Positions 46,506 to 56,539 of a stretch of 64,000 nt of DNA are shown one piece after another (position 1 is the stretch's first letter; the number at the start of each line of letters is the position of its first letter). The position numbers and the translations under genes were made by a program. Origin of the DNA: Metabacillus litoralis. GTDB taxonomy: Bacteria > Bacillota > Bacilli > Bacillales > Bacillaceae. The DNA lies in assembly GCF_003667825.1 (NCBI RefSeq), contig NZ_CP033043.1:2229501-2293500 (forward strand), written 5' to 3'. The notes under the pieces are model-generated. The model was given only the letters and a program-made list of their open reading frames with translations, had not been told where the DNA came from and did not search any database.

Positions 46506-47288
46506 CTATTTCGACGTTAGTACAAGATAATGTGCCTCAGCGGGTGCTCCTAATCTTAAAGGTAAAGAAGTTGTGCCATATCCATTGCTCACTAATAGAA
46601 CAGCATTTTCAAGGTAATGCAGCTTTCCTTTTTCATATAAACCAAGACCCAAAAACCTTATTTGTCCACCATGAGTATGCCCACTTAAAATGATAGAAAT
46701 ACCATCTTTTGAATTAAGCTTTTTGTATATGTCAGGGTTGTGGCTTATTAGGATCTTGAATTCAGAGGATGACGTACGTTCTAAAGCATGATGTAGTTTG
46801 TCTCTTCTTTTACTAGTATCCTCTACTCCCACTAAAGCAATTTTCTCTTTATTTGCTGAAGTAAAAGATGTTGAAGAATTATTAAGGATTGTAATATTAT
46901 TTTTAATAAGCAGTGCTTCAAGTTCATTTTTCCCTACTTCATAATCATTATTGCCAAACACAAAAAAAGTAGGACCCAATTTCCTTAACAATTTAATATT
47001 TTCCTCAACTCTTGAAAACGGAACTCCTGACTCCGTTAAATCTCCACCTATAACGACAAGATCAACTTTTCCAGGTATTTTTTCCAATAAACGTGTTGAA
47101 ATTGTTCTTCTATGAATATCTGAAATAAAAAAAATTGAAAGTGATCCAGTACTTTTTGGAAAAGTGCTAAATTCTATATAATGTTTTGTTAAATGATTCT
47201 TTCTAGCTTCTATAAACATAAAAAGTAACAACACAAGTATTCCTAGGAATAAACTGACTACAATTATTAACAGTTCAATCACAATCAC
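46506..47288 (-). CDS. ypbG: Metallophosphoesterase YpbG
   Basis: A 260-residue calcineurin-like phosphoesterase anchored by one N-terminal helix (residues 4-27). The metal-binding motifs are in order: SDIHRR, GGDLTESG, FGNNDYE, ISHNPD and LSGHTHGGQ. The fold is that of YkuE/LpxH-like enzymes, but the substrate is unknown. It is the last gene of the leftward ypbB-to-ypbG series. Confidence 0.88.
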   Translation of the reverse strand: MIVIELLIIVVSLFLGILVLLLFMFIEARKNHLTKHYIEFSTFPKSTGSLSIFFISDIHRRTISTRLLEKIPGKVDLVVIGGDLTESGVPFSRVEENIKLLRKLGPTFFVFGNNDYEVGKNELEALLIKNNITILNNSSTSFTSANKEKIALVGVEDTSKRRDKLHHALERTSSSEFKILISHNPDIYKKLNSKDGISIILSGHTHGGQIRFLGLGLYEKGKLHYLENAVLLVSNGYGTTSLPLRLGAPAEAHYLVLTSK

Positions 47289-47332
47289 CTCTATATACGC
47301 TTAAAACACTAAAGAAACTCTTTCATTATAAC

Positions 47333-47368
47333 AAAAAACCCTTTCTTTCCAAAATAAGAAAGAAGGGG
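47333..47368 (-). terminator. Terminator of ypbF
   Basis: 11-base near-perfect stem (GGGAAAGAAAG-type arms) followed by six T, just after the ypbF stop. Confidence 0.75.
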
Positions 47369-47372
47369 CCAT

Positions 47373-47840
47373 TTACTTGCTTTCATGAAACAAGTTTATG
47401 TCAAATTCAGATTTCATCATTTTAAAAACTTCATGTCTGTTTTGCCATTGAGTTGGCTGTGGCCAGAGTTCAGCACTTTTCCTTATAACTTCACATCTTA
47501 AATTTTGATATTCAGTTTCTGCTTTATCTTCCTTTTTCTTAAAATATTGTGCTGTTGCATAACCACCTACAATGAGTAAGACAAAAAAGATATTCATTTC
47601 ACCGTCAAATAATAAGTGAAAGAAAGCATCAGCCTGGCCTCCAGTTGGCTTAATAATAAACACATAAAGGTACGCTATAAAACCCATTAGCAAAATGAAA
47701 GTAACAAACTGCGCTCGAAAACACTTGAGTTTATACTTTTCAAATTTCCTTTTTTTCTCGACCAAATTGTCGAGCATTTGTTTTGTTGGTTCGTCAGTAT
47801 GATTCTTTAATTGCTGTATTTTTATTTCAATCGTGGTCAC
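47373..47840 (-). CDS. ypbF: YpbF family membrane protein (DUF2663)
   Basis: A 155-residue protein with two transmembrane helices (about 46-66 and 83-98) flanked by basic coiled-coil-like cytoplasmic ends. Conserved in Bacillus next to ypbE and ypbG; function unknown. It stands between the ypbD-ypbE pair and ypbG with its own terminator. Confidence 0.78.
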   Translation of the reverse strand: MTTIEIKIQQLKNHTDEPTKQMLDNLVEKKRKFEKYKLKCFRAQFVTFILLMGFIAYLYVFIIKPTGGQADAFFHLLFDGEMNIFFVLLIVGGYATAQYFKKKEDKAETEYQNLRCEVIRKSAELWPQPTQWQNRHEVFKMMKSEFDINLFHESK

Positions 47841-47913
47841 GCCCTCTCATCCAACAATACATTTCGGTTAATATATTGTATGAGGTCGTCCACAACGTTA
47901 TGAAGCAAATATG

Positions 47914-48573
47914 CTACTTAATAGGGATTTTTAATACCTGTCCTTCATAAATTTCATTTCCCGTTATTCCATTATAGCTACGGATCGTTTCCATCCCAGC
48001 TTTACTGTTGTAATACTTAATAGCAATAGTAAAAAGGGTTTCTCCACCTGCTACCTTATGTGTTTTGATTTCCTTATACTCTTCTTGATCACTAGTTTCC
48101 TCGCTGTTCGTTTGTAAAGACTCCTCAGTTATCTGGTCGCCTTGCTCAACTTGCACTTCATTCCCACTGTTAGAAGTATTAGGTGACACCATTTCTTCAC
48201 TTTCTAGATCTGATGTATCTTGTTCATCTTCGATTGAATTACTACTAGTTACTTCTTCTGACTCACTAGTAGACTCCTGACCATTTGAAATAAATACAGT
48301 ATCTTCCCCAACAATTTGATCACCTTGAGTTTTTTGAGCATTCTTTCCATTAAAATATAGGTTCATAGATAAAATGAATATGGGAAGTAGAATAAAAAAC
48401 AAAGCTAAAAGTCTAATAACAGGATATTTCATTTTAACCTTAGCTTTTTTCGACTTCTGCCCTTTGTGAATTTCACTCCGGGGTGGATAATCTCCATGTT
48501 CCTGTTTATATTCATCAATCATTTTCGTACGTAAGCCCTCTGCTTGATCTGATTGTCCTTTTTGGTGGTTCAT
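47914..48573 (-). CDS. ypbE: LysM-domain membrane protein YpbE
   Basis: A 219-residue protein: cytoplasmic basic N-terminus, one transmembrane helix (about 50-70), a long acidic Ser/Glu-rich extracellular linker (about 80-165), and a C-terminal LysM domain (GGETLFTIAIKYYNSKAG...YEGQVLKIP) that should bind peptidoglycan. Its ATG overlaps the ypbD stop as ATGA, so the two are translationally coupled. Confidence 0.85.
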   Translation of the reverse strand: MNHQKGQSDQAEGLRTKMIDEYKQEHGDYPPRSEIHKGQKSKKAKVKMKYPVIRLLALFFILLPIFILSMNLYFNGKNAQKTQGDQIVGEDTVFISNGQESTSESEEVTSSNSIEDEQDTSDLESEEMVSPNTSNSGNEVQVEQGDQITEESLQTNSEETSDQEEYKEIKTHKVAGGETLFTIAIKYYNSKAGMETIRSYNGITGNEIYEGQVLKIPIK

Positions 48574-49163
48574 TTATTCTTTCCCCCTCTTACATATTGC
48601 CATCTAATTTGAATGGCAAAGACTAGATCAATTAAGTAATGAGCCAATATGGTTGTAAAAAGGTTTGCTGTTAGTTCATAAACATACCCTAATAAAATAC
48701 TTATAGAAATCACCATTAAAAATAATAGCCATTTAGAAAGATATCGAAAATGTAGGATTGCAAAAATAATACTAGCCACCCATAGACCAAAATGTGTTTG
48801 AATAACCCCTCTAAATAATATTTCTTCTGACACCGCAATAACTGCAGTAAGAAAAAAGATATGTGGGATAGATCGCTTTTCAAAAATCTTCTCATTAATG
48901 CCACCATCATCAACAAGATCTTGTGGTGCCAACTTAAATATACTAAAATCCACAATAATCACCAATAAAGCTGTTCCGACCCCATATAAAATAAAATCAA
49001 AGTCTCTAAAATGAAATAGCCCAAGAAATTCTTGTATATGATCAAAGAGAAAAAAACCAAAAATAATGGACACACAAATAAGAAGAAATTGTGTAAAATA
49101 TAAATTTTGTACGATTTGCTTATCTGTTAATTGATTAATTAATTCATTTTGTTTCTTAAACAA
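48570..49163 (-). CDS. ypbD: CPBP-family intramembrane protease YpbD
   Basis: A 197-residue membrane protein of the CAAX/Abi protease family. The diagnostic motifs are EEILFRGV (EExxxR), FAILHFRYL and a C-terminal HYLIDLVF. Substrate unknown; proteins of this group process lipidated or small hydrophobic peptides. It starts 3 bases after recQ and overlaps ypbE. Confidence 0.88.
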   Translation of the reverse strand: MFKKQNELINQLTDKQIVQNLYFTQFLLICVSIIFGFFLFDHIQEFLGLFHFRDFDFILYGVGTALLVIIVDFSIFKLAPQDLVDDGGINEKIFEKRSIPHIFFLTAVIAVSEEILFRGVIQTHFGLWVASIIFAILHFRYLSKWLLFLMVISISILLGYVYELTANLFTTILAHYLIDLVFAIQIRWQYVRGGKNK

Positions 49164-49166
49164 ATT

Positions 49167-50636
49167 TTATTCACTCACCTTGCAAAAGATCAGTCTTAAT
49201 TCTTCTTGCCAGCTTCTATCTTTCTCCTTTATTTCTGGTCTAGCTTCTGGAATATATAATTCATAATCTATTCCACACACATCACAGCAGTTTTTTTGCT
49301 TATTATCATATGCTTCATTGAAATAGGAGAGTAATTTTTTTCTTCTACATGTTTCGCCTGCTAGCCATTTGGACATATCTGTTAGTTTTTCATGCTTTAG
49401 AGCTACCCTTTTTTCTATTTCGTGCCAGATTGTAGCTGTTAAGTTTTCCGGTGAAACATTATGTGCTCGATGTTTATAAAAAGCATTCTCAACATAACGC
49501 CATTGAGTTTCAGTTAACCCAAAAAGCTGCTGTATTTGTTCTAAAGTTACTTTTTCATGTTGGAACATATAATAAATTGTTTGGTTTAAAGCATCATAAT
49601 TAGGGAATTCTGACTCAACGAGCGATTTCGGTATTTCATAGTCTGCATCTGTTACTAATGTAATGGCAACACTTTCCTTACCATCCCGGCCTGCCCTACC
49701 TATTTCCTGCATATAAGATTCTAATTGTGATGGAAAATGAAAATGAAGGACAAATCTAATATTCTGTTTATTAATCCCCATACCGAACGCATTCGTACAG
49801 CATACAATCTGCAGTTGATCATATAGAAACTGCTGTTGAATTAGAATTCTCTGTTCTTGTTCCATTCCACCATGATAATAGGCAACATCCGTTAACCCTG
49901 AATCAATTAGTAGTTGTGCTACCCTTTCTGTCCATAATCTACTAGAGCAATAAATAATTCCCGGGCCCTTTAAAGTGCTGACCAATTGATGTACTCGATC
50001 AATTTTTTCTTCTAATGAATAACATCTTTCCACTGATATTCCAATGTTTGGTCGATTTATCGAAAAAATAAATTTTTTGAAATTCGCATCAAATCGAAGA
50101 ATATGATGGATATCTTCTAGGACCTCTTTTGTCGCAGTAGCCGTTAATGCTAAACAAGGAGGATTTAAAAGTGCTTCTTTTATTTCACCGAGCTTAGAAT
50201 AATCTGGTCTAAAGTCATGTCCCCATTGAGAAATACAATGAGCTTCATCAACAACAAATAGAGATATTCCAGCATTTTTTAAGGCATTCAATACATAATC
50301 ATATTGAAGAATCTCTGGAGAAACATAGATATAGCGATACTTTCCTAATTCTTGTAGAATTTGTCTTCTTCTTAGAAGGGAAATTGTACTATTAAGGGCA
50401 ACAACTCTTTTCTCCCCTCTTTTCTTAATTTGTTCCACCTGGTCTTCCATTAAAGAAAGTAGTGGAGAGACAATCAATATCGGCCCTTTTAAGAAATAAC
50501 CTGGAAGTTGATAACACAACGACTTCCCGCCACCCGTCGGGAGCATAGCGACAACATCATTTTCTTTAAGAACTGCTTCAATAATTTCTCGCTGACCTTC
50601 ACGAAAGTGTTGTAATTGAAAGTGGGACTGTAACAC
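49167..50636 (-). CDS. recQ: RecQ-family ATP-dependent DNA helicase (RecS-like)
   Basis: A helicase of at least 489 residues. Motifs: [15 protein letters not shown] (Walker A), [42 protein letters not shown] and [12 protein letters not shown]-terminal Zn cluster has [12 protein letters not shown] and CCDVC. It corresponds to RecS (YpbC) of B. subtilis. The annotated GTG at 50636 has no ribosome binding site. Homology of the first helix ([12 protein letters not shown]) and a strong GGAGGGGAG favour initiation at an ATC at 50654, inside the end of ypbB. Confidence 0.92.
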   Translation of the reverse strand: MLQSHFQLQHFREGQREIIEAVLKENDVVAMLPTGGGKSLCYQLPGYFLKGPILIVSPLLSLMEDQVEQIKKRGEKRVVALNSTISLLRRRQILQELGKYRYIYVSPEILQYDYVLNALKNAGISLFVVDEAHCISQWGHDFRPDYSKLGEIKEALLNPPCLALTATATKEVLEDIHHILRFDANFKKFIFSINRPNIGISVERCYSLEEKIDRVHQLVSTLKGPGIIYCSSRLWTERVAQLLIDSGLTDVAYYHGGMEQEQRILIQQQFLYDQLQIVCCTNAFGMGINKQNIRFVLHFHFPSQLESYMQEIGRAGRDGKESVAITLVTDADYEIPKSLVESEFPNYDALNQTIYYMFQHEKVTLEQIQQLFGLTETQWRYVENAFYKHRAHNVSPENLTATIWHEIEKRVALKHEKLTDMSKWLAGETCRRKKLLSYFNEAYDNKQKNCCDVCGIDYELYIPEARPEIKEKDRSWQEELRLIFCKVSE

Positions 50637-50641
50637 TTGTT

Positions 50642-51715
50642 CTAGCTTTTGGATGTTTCTCCCCTCCCGATGAGCGCATAAGTAAGTCTAATTTGAAAAT
50701 AACTGTATTCGTTATTTAAAAATTCTCTCACTTTTTTTAACTGATGTGTGTTCAGCCTTGTGATTGCTCCCATAATTTTATTGTAATCTTCCTCATTCAA
50801 AAATGGTGTTGGGATATATTGTTGATCATGTAATGTAATTTCGACAATATGGTCTTCAATTGTACTTTGCTTGAGTCTTCTAACTGTAGCAATTTCAGCA
50901 GGGTCCAATCCTTGCAGTAAATATGACCTGGTAATTTTCGTTGAAGAGGTAAACCCTTCAATATGCCATTTATCTTCTAACATTTCGTTTAATAACAAAT
51001 ATTGATTTTTGTTAGTTTGAAGAGACTGAATGATGGAATGAACAACATTCCAAAACAATAAATACATATAAGTTGAATCCTCTTCATGCTTATATGCTAT
51101 TTGCTCAAAAGTTAATCCAATTTTTTGACTCGATGTTAATCTTTGAACAAAAATAGTGGCATCCTTACTTGTTTGGGTATTCAATATATCCTTAAGTTCA
51201 CTGTATAAGCGATCGGTTAACTCATTATTAGAACGGTCCCGCTGTTTTAGAAAAGTTTTCACCCACTGTAAATCTTCTTGATTTTTCGTTACAGGCAAGT
51301 AGTCTTTTTTTTCATAAGCATAGTTCGATAATACTTGAACGAGAAGAGAAAGCCTCCTCCACAAAACTCTTCCAATGTCTCCATAATTCCAACCATTTAA
51401 TTGCGCAGGAATCGGATTATTCCCTAGGCTTTCTTTTAAAAATTCATTTCCTTTATTTGTTAGTCGAGATTTATTATCGGGTAGTTGCTCAATCAATCCT
51501 TGTTTTAAAAGAGCATTCCATGTTTCATCGGTTTGTATTCTTGATAATTTCGGAAATAAGCTAAAAAGGAACGTGACATTAAAAAGTTTGCCATCTTGAA
51601 TTGTTTGTGAAGATTTTTTCCCATTAAGTAAATGATAAATAGCGGAGACAGTTCTTTCTCCATTAAATTGCTTTAAGCAAAAGAGCATGACAGTATGGAA
51701 ATAATCTAGCTTCAT
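50642..51715 (-). CDS. ypbB: YpbB, helix-turn-helix protein upstream of recQ
   Basis: A 357-residue soluble protein, conserved before recQ in Bacilli. The N-terminal part reads as a winged-helix region ([20 protein letters not shown]) and the last 60 residues ([21 protein letters not shown]) form a second helix-turn-helix of the type fused to RecQ (HTH_40-like). Together with recQ it may form a two-part DNA repair factor; inferred from position. The ATG at 51715 lies inside a TGGTATAAT motif, so the exact start is slightly uncertain. Confidence 0.85.
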   Translation of the reverse strand: MKLDYFHTVMLFCLKQFNGERTVSAIYHLLNGKKSSQTIQDGKLFNVTFLFSLFPKLSRIQTDETWNALLKQGLIEQLPDNKSRLTNKGNEFLKESLGNNPIPAQLNGWNYGDIGRVLWRRLSLLVQVLSNYAYEKKDYLPVTKNQEDLQWVKTFLKQRDRSNNELTDRLYSELKDILNTQTSKDATIFVQRLTSSQKIGLTFEQIAYKHEEDSTYMYLLFWNVVHSIIQSLQTNKNQYLLLNEMLEDKWHIEGFTSSTKITRSYLLQGLDPAEIATVRRLKQSTIEDHIVEITLHDQQYIPTPFLNEEDYNKIMGAITRLNTHQLKKVREFLNNEYSYFQIRLTYALIGRGETSKS

Positions 51716-51914
51716 TATACCACCCTACAATGTTTGACAATATTCGATTACCTTTTCTATTTTAACAAATTTATGGACTTTCGTTTAGAAATTAATCAAT
51801 TTATTGATTAATAAGTAGGAAACTTAGCTATGAGAACGATTATCAAAAGAGTTTTCTATTGAAATGTCAAAAAAACCGTTTTACAATACAAGATAGGCGT
51901 AACAGAGAAAATGA

Positions 51915-52241
<327 letters not shown>

Positions 52242-52246
52242 AACGA

Positions 52247-52279
52247 AAAACCCCTCTTAGATTATAGAGGGGTTTTTTC
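52247..52279. terminator. Bidirectional terminator between fer and ribU
   Basis: 11-bp stem AAAACCCCTCT/AGAGGGGTTTT flanked by A and T runs. Confidence 0.88.
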
Positions 52280-52867
52280 TTATAAAGATCTTGTATGGAA
52301 TTGCAATTGATTAGTTAACCAAAATTTCAGCCTCGAAATAATAAGTAGGAATATTAAGGTCATTAGTATTCCTTTTATAAAATTAAACGGCATAATTGAA
52401 GCAACAACCAATTGCTTAGTTGCCTCAGCAGTCATAGCCGGTGAATTCAAAAACAGTGTGTATGCAGGCATAATAATATAATAATTTAAGACGCTCATAA
52501 CAGTTGTCATAAGTAACGTTCCAATCACTAGACCTATCAAAAGACCTTTTAATGATTTATAACGTCTAAACATGTACGATGAGGGTAAAATAAATATAGC
52601 CCCAGCTATAAAATTAGCTACCTGACCTACTGGCACACCAGTTGCACTCCCTTGGATTAGGTAATGTAAGACGTTTTTTATTGCTTCCACCATTAAGCCT
52701 GCTGCTGGTCCAAATACAATCGCTGCAATTAATGCGGGAGCATCACTAAAATCGATTTGCAAAAAGACAGGAAAACCGGGAAACGGAAAATCAAGCATCA
52801 TTAGCACATACGCTATACTGCTCAACATCCCAACTGTTACATGCTTTCTTACCTTACTTTGATTCAT
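52280..52867 (-). CDS. ribU: Riboflavin transporter RibU (ECF S component)
   Basis: A 195-residue membrane protein with about six helices (ypaA/fmnP in B. subtilis). It binds riboflavin and works with the shared ECF energy module encoded elsewhere. Family stretches: FPGFPVFLQIDFSDAPALI, GPAAGLMVEAIKNVLHYLI and ASIMPFNFIKGI. An FMN riboswitch with its terminator upstream confirms the assignment. Confidence 0.96.
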   Translation of the reverse strand: MNQSKVRKHVTVGMLSSIAYVLMMLDFPFPGFPVFLQIDFSDAPALIAAIVFGPAAGLMVEAIKNVLHYLIQGSATGVPVGQVANFIAGAIFILPSSYMFRRYKSLKGLLIGLVIGTLLMTTVMSVLNYYIIMPAYTLFLNSPAMTAEATKQLVVASIMPFNFIKGILMTLIFLLIISRLKFWLTNQLQFHTRSL

Positions 52868-52948
52868 TTTTCTTCTCTCCCTTTGCTGATCGCACTCGAA
52901 AAAGAAGAAGCTCTTAGACTCTTTAATAAGTCATTTTTAATAACTTAT

Positions 52949-52997
52949 CAAAAAACCCTGATTAATCATGATCGATTTGAATCATGATTAATCAGGG
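52949..52997 (-). terminator. Riboswitch-controlled terminator of ribU
   Basis: A 17-bp perfect stem (arms CCCTGATTAATCATGAT and its complement) followed by six T on the minus strand, between the FMN aptamer and ribU. Confidence 0.92.
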
Positions 52998-53054
52998 CGT
53001 TTATTGCAAGTCTAAATAAACGTTTATAAAACAAATTTTAAACGTTTGAACCTC

Positions 53055-53184
53055 CATCTTCTCACATCCAGACTATACTGTCGGTTCTGGAGTTGCACCA
53101 GATCCTGCCATTATTACGGCTCGCGGACTTAGAAATAAAAATTTCATCACCGCCGGTCGGGAATCGCACCCTGCCCCGAAGATT
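53055..53184 (-). ncRNA. FMN riboswitch (RFN element)
   Basis: The conserved blocks appear in order on the minus strand: ATCTTCGGGGCAGGGTG, CCGACCGGCGGT, AGTCCGCGAGCC, GGATCTGGTG, CTCCAGAACCGACAGTATAG and TCTGGATGTGAGAAGAT. The end blocks pair to form P1. FMN binding should favour the terminator at 52949-52997 and lower RibU synthesis when flavin is plentiful. Confidence 0.97.
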
Positions 53185-53208
53185 GATCATATTATTTTTT
53201 ACAATTTT

Positions 53209-53237
53209 ATTATAATATGATGAGATCTTCTTGTATA
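53209..53237 (-). promoter_or_regulatory. Promoter of the ribU transcript
   Basis: TATACA and TATAAT with a 17-base spacer, placing the start about 20 bases before the riboswitch. Confidence 0.65.
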
Positions 53238-53358
53238 GAAAGATGTTTCAATGGAAGATAATCATTTTAAAAAACATTAAAAAGCTTTTCTAAAATAGCT
53301 CATTACTATTTATCAGAGTAAATCCACTTTTGTAAAATTTACAATATATATTTGCTTA

Positions 53359-54249
53359 TCATTTTTTGCTTAAAATTAGGACTTGTTCCGGATATATAAG
53401 TGTATTACTCATATCATTAGCCCTTTTTATTTTTTCAGGACTGATGTTAAATTCCTTTGCGATGGATTGGATGGTATCACCAGGTTGTACAACATACATA
53501 TCTTCATTATTCAAATATAATGTTAACTGTTGATTTTGATAAATTGTTTCACCGTTAAGATCATTCCATTCCTTAAGGGACTTTATTGATACATCATACT
53601 CACTTGATAGTCCCCAAAGAGTATCACCTTTTGTTACCGTAATTACCTTCTTCTGTGCTTCTTGTTCATTCATTTTGTTTTTCTTAGATTCGTCTTGTAT
53701 TTGATTTTTATCTTTATTTTTGTTTTCCTGCTTTTCTTGATTAGCATGTGCAGTATGAGATTCAAATACAAATAATGGATCTAATGCGTGTTCTTTTTCA
53801 TACGTCCATTCACCTTGATGTAATTCGAAATGCAAATGTGTACCTGTAGAAATTCCTGTGTTCCCAATAATTCCTACTACTTGTCCCTTTTTAACGTTTT
53901 CACCTTCATTAACATTACGTTTACTTAAATGCGCGTAAACTGTTTCATAGCCTTCTGGATGTTCAATAAATACAACGTTTCCATATGAGTCGGAATAATA
54001 AGATTTTGTTACCTTTCCGTCTGAAACAGATACAATCTCCTCCCCCTCTGGAGCAGCAATATCTATTCCTTTATGTTTTCCATGTCGTGTTCCGAATGTA
54101 TCTGTTATTGTCCCATTAACAGGTTGTACCCATTGATCTTCTAGCTCTTTTATGTATGATTCTGCTTGCACATGATTTTTTTCTATTACTAACATCCCAA
54201 TTGCAATACTTAATGTTAATAAAACGAAACTCATTCTTCTAACTAGCAT
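53359..54249 (-). CDS. Secreted M23 peptidase with two LysM domains
   Basis: A 296-residue exported protein. Signal peptide about 1-30; LytM/M23 domain about 43-160 with the metal motifs HKGIDIAAP and HLHFELH; a Lys/Asn/Gln-rich linker (about 168-195); two LysM domains (about 199-243 and 250-294). It probably cleaves peptide cross-links in peptidoglycan, possibly of the spore or septum. It sits where serA follows ypaA in B. subtilis, so this locus differs. I saw no good promoter in the 185 bases upstream. Confidence 0.88.
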   Translation of the reverse strand: MLVRRMSFVLLTLSIAIGMLVIEKNHVQAESYIKELEDQWVQPVNGTITDTFGTRHGKHKGIDIAAPEGEEIVSVSDGKVTKSYYSDSYGNVVFIEHPEGYETVYAHLSKRNVNEGENVKKGQVVGIIGNTGISTGTHLHFELHQGEWTYEKEHALDPLFVFESHTAHANQEKQENKNKDKNQIQDESKKNKMNEQEAQKKVITVTKGDTLWGLSSEYDVSIKSLKEWNDLNGETIYQNQQLTLYLNNEDMYVVQPGDTIQSIAKEFNISPEKIKRANDMSNTLIYPEQVLILSKK

Positions 54250-54434
54250 TTTTCTCCTCCTGTTTCATTTTTTAGCTATTTAGTTTTTATTGAATAGCCA
54301 TATCTTTATAATGTTCCGGAGATTTGCCTTTTACATTTACCATGCTTATAAAAATGTACTCAACGGTCAATGTATGAAGGTCTGTCTTAAAAAAGAACAT
54401 GTGTAGTATGTAACATTATTTTCCTAACTATACA

Positions 54435-54464
54435 TAAAAAGAGACTCAAAATTTTGAGCCTCTT
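54435..54464 (-). terminator. Terminator of sigX-rsiX
   Basis: 11-bp near-palindromic stem GAGGCTCAAAA/TTTTGAGTCTC followed by a T-run, right after the rsiX stop. Confidence 0.82.
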
Positions 54465-54468
54465 TTCC

Positions 54469-55683
54469 TTATTTAATCGGATTTGGTGAGTATGGTACTT
54501 CAATCGGCTTGGTAACATTCATAACACCAATTCTTTCTTCACTTATTCCATTAAACTTAACTGTTTTATATCCAAAGTCTTTTGCGGTTAACAAGAGTGA
54601 TTCTAACATCATAATACTTTGTTCGTTGTTTTTAATATCTTTGTTTTCATTAAATTCAATATTCAATTGATTTTCATTTTCACTAACATTAATAATGATA
54701 TTATTTCCAATAGAAGGCGATAAATTGTATGCTGGTATTCCGTTCTTCATTAAATCAATTGCCTCGATCATAGTCTTCAATGGCTCGGGAGATGGAACAA
54801 GTAATTTCTTCGTATTTTTGTCATGTTGATAAATAAGATAAGCTTTTTTTCTTATTTGTGAGATATCTATTTCCGTTACCAATCCTGTATTACCGAACTC
54901 AATACCTTCCTTCCCATTTGTAGAAAGATTGGCCCTTTTTACACCAATCCATCGAAATGTTTCTTGAATTGTTTCTTTAAACATCACTTCTGCTGAAGAA
55001 GAAGTGATGCCTCCTTCACCTTTATAATCAATATAGACTTCTTCAGGGTCTTCTTTTGAAGATAGTTCCGAATTCTTAAGCTCAAAGGATACAGGTCCTA
55101 ACTCGTCAAAGAAATCCTCGGGTATAAACTCATGTATTCTCTCAAGTTTTTCTTTGTTGTTATTTCCTTGTAAAGTAACTGGAACAACATTTTGGGCTAT
55201 TTTATCAGTTAACCCAATTGTTACAACTTTTTCCGAATCATTAGCATTGGTTACATAAGTTATGGATTCTTGATCTAGCATTGCCATCTCTTTCATGTTT
55301 TCTGTATCAAGAGCGATGTTCTCATTTTTATCCTCAGTTATTGCTGATTCATTTATATTATTTTCCTCTACTTCCGATGATTGTGGTGATTCTGCAGTCT
55401 CATGCTTTGAAGCTTCCTCTGAAGATGTAGTGGTCATATCCATATTGCTTTCCTCACTAGAAGAGGTAAAGCTATTAAATACATATGGAGTCATAATCGC
55501 AAAAATCATTAGAGCCGCAACAGAAGCAATTGTAGGAGCAACCCAAGTTCTCGTTCTCTTTTTAACCTGTTGTTTAAATTGTATCTGTTGATAAATTTGA
55601 TCAGCAGTTCGTTTATCCTTGACAGAGGGTAACTGCTGTAAAAGCTGCTCAAGTTGGTTTTCATTCCACTCCCGTTTTTTCAA
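54469..55683 (-). CDS. rsiX: Anti-sigma-X factor RsiX
   Basis: A 404-residue single-span membrane protein: cytoplasmic N-terminus (residues 1-43) that should bind SigX, one transmembrane helix (about 46-68), and an extracellular region with a Ser/Glu-rich linker followed by a large folded domain. It starts with TTG behind AAGGAGGGG and overlaps the sigX end by 23 bases, the usual sigma/anti-sigma coupling. It is somewhat longer than B. subtilis RsiX (about 368), mostly in the linker. Confidence 0.9.
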   Translation of the reverse strand: MKKREWNENQLEQLLQQLPSVKDKRTADQIYQQIQFKQQVKKRTRTWVAPTIASVAALMIFAIMTPYVFNSFTSSSEESNMDMTTTSSEEASKHETAESPQSSEVEENNINESAITEDKNENIALDTENMKEMAMLDQESITYVTNANDSEKVVTIGLTDKIAQNVVPVTLQGNNNKEKLERIHEFIPEDFFDELGPVSFELKNSELSSKEDPEEVYIDYKGEGGITSSSAEVMFKETIQETFRWIGVKRANLSTNGKEGIEFGNTGLVTEIDISQIRKKAYLIYQHDKNTKKLLVPSPEPLKTMIEAIDLMKNGIPAYNLSPSIGNNIIINVSENENQLNIEFNENKDIKNNEQSIMMLESLLLTAKDFGYKTVKFNGISEERIGVMNVTKPIEVPYSPNPIK

Positions 55684-56212
55684 TCGAAAGCCCCTCCTTT
55701 TCGGAAAAATTGTTCATATGCTTTTGCAATTGCTTAATCGCACGGTGTTGTGTTGTTTTTACTTTACTTACAGTCCATCCTAACACTTCAGCTGTTTCTG
55801 TAATCGATAACTCTTGAATATATCGTAAAATAACAACACTACGTTGATCAATTGAACAAGAATTTAATGCTCTGTATATCCATTGAACTTGTTCATTTTG
55901 TATAGCGACCTCATCAGGTAATGGTTGCTGCTCATCTTCAATCTGTTGTTTTTCCCAATCAAATCGCTCTAATATTCTTTGACGAATCGTTTTTTGTTTC
56001 CGAAACCAGTCAATGGCCACATGTCTGGCGATAGAAATAAGCCATGTTTTTTCACTACTTCTACCTTCAAATTTATCATACGATTTTAATACACGAATAT
56101 AAACTTCCTGAACAAGATCCTCTGCTTGTTCACGACTTTTTACCATATAAAACAAAAATTGAAAAAGATCTGAATGATATTTTTCATATAATTGTTGAAA
56201 GGTATCCTCCAT
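55661..56212 (-). CDS. sigX: ECF RNA polymerase sigma factor SigX
   Basis: A 183-residue group IV sigma factor. Region 2 is AEDLVQEVYIRVLKSYDKF and SEKTWLISIARHVAIDWFRK; region 4 is LSITETAEVLGWTVSKVKTT. It controls cell envelope modification and cationic peptide resistance in B. subtilis. The frame is open to 56263, but the ATG at 56212 has GGAGGG upstream. It is preceded by an ECF-type promoter that it probably uses itself. Confidence 0.93.
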   Translation of the reverse strand: MEDTFQQLYEKYHSDLFQFLFYMVKSREQAEDLVQEVYIRVLKSYDKFEGRSSEKTWLISIARHVAIDWFRKQKTIRQRILERFDWEKQQIEDEQQPLPDEVAIQNEQVQWIYRALNSCSIDQRSVVILRYIQELSITETAEVLGWTVSKVKTTQHRAIKQLQKHMNNFSEKEGLSIEKTGVE

Positions 56213-56236
56213 GATTACCCTCCGTTCATTAATATA

Positions 56237-56262
56237 GTCGTAAAGAACACAGTAAAGTTTCA
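56237..56262 (-). promoter_or_regulatory. ECF-type (SigX) autoregulatory promoter
   Basis: TGAAAC (-35) and CGAC (-10) with a 16-base spacer, ending 25 bases before the sigX start. Confidence 0.7.
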
Positions 56263-56479
56263 AATAAATACCGCGTAATTTAAATGAAATATTTATGTAA
56301 TATTTGCCATAGCTATCTCTACTTTACCATGTTTTATAGAACTATTATATATTTTATAATATGATTCTCTTAAACTCACAATTGCTATCATATCTTAACA
56401 TTTATGTAGTGCCCTGGATGCTCTTTATATCCCCCTTTAACATTTGTGACTCAATATAAGATTATGCCATTCTAAAACC

Positions 56480-56518
56480 AAAAAAATCGTATAGCTAATA
56501 ACTAGCATACGATTTTTT
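56480..56518 (-). terminator. Terminator of the PduO gene
   Basis: Stem with arms ATCGTAT/ATACGAT plus inner pairs and flanking A/T runs; seven T follow on the minus strand. Confidence 0.8.
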
Positions 56519-56539
56519 CTACTCCTCTATATTAAATCT

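Noticed and set aside
52868..53358. Possible coding sequence in the 490-base gap upstream of ribU
   Set aside because: The gap is fully explained by promoter, FMN aptamer and terminator.
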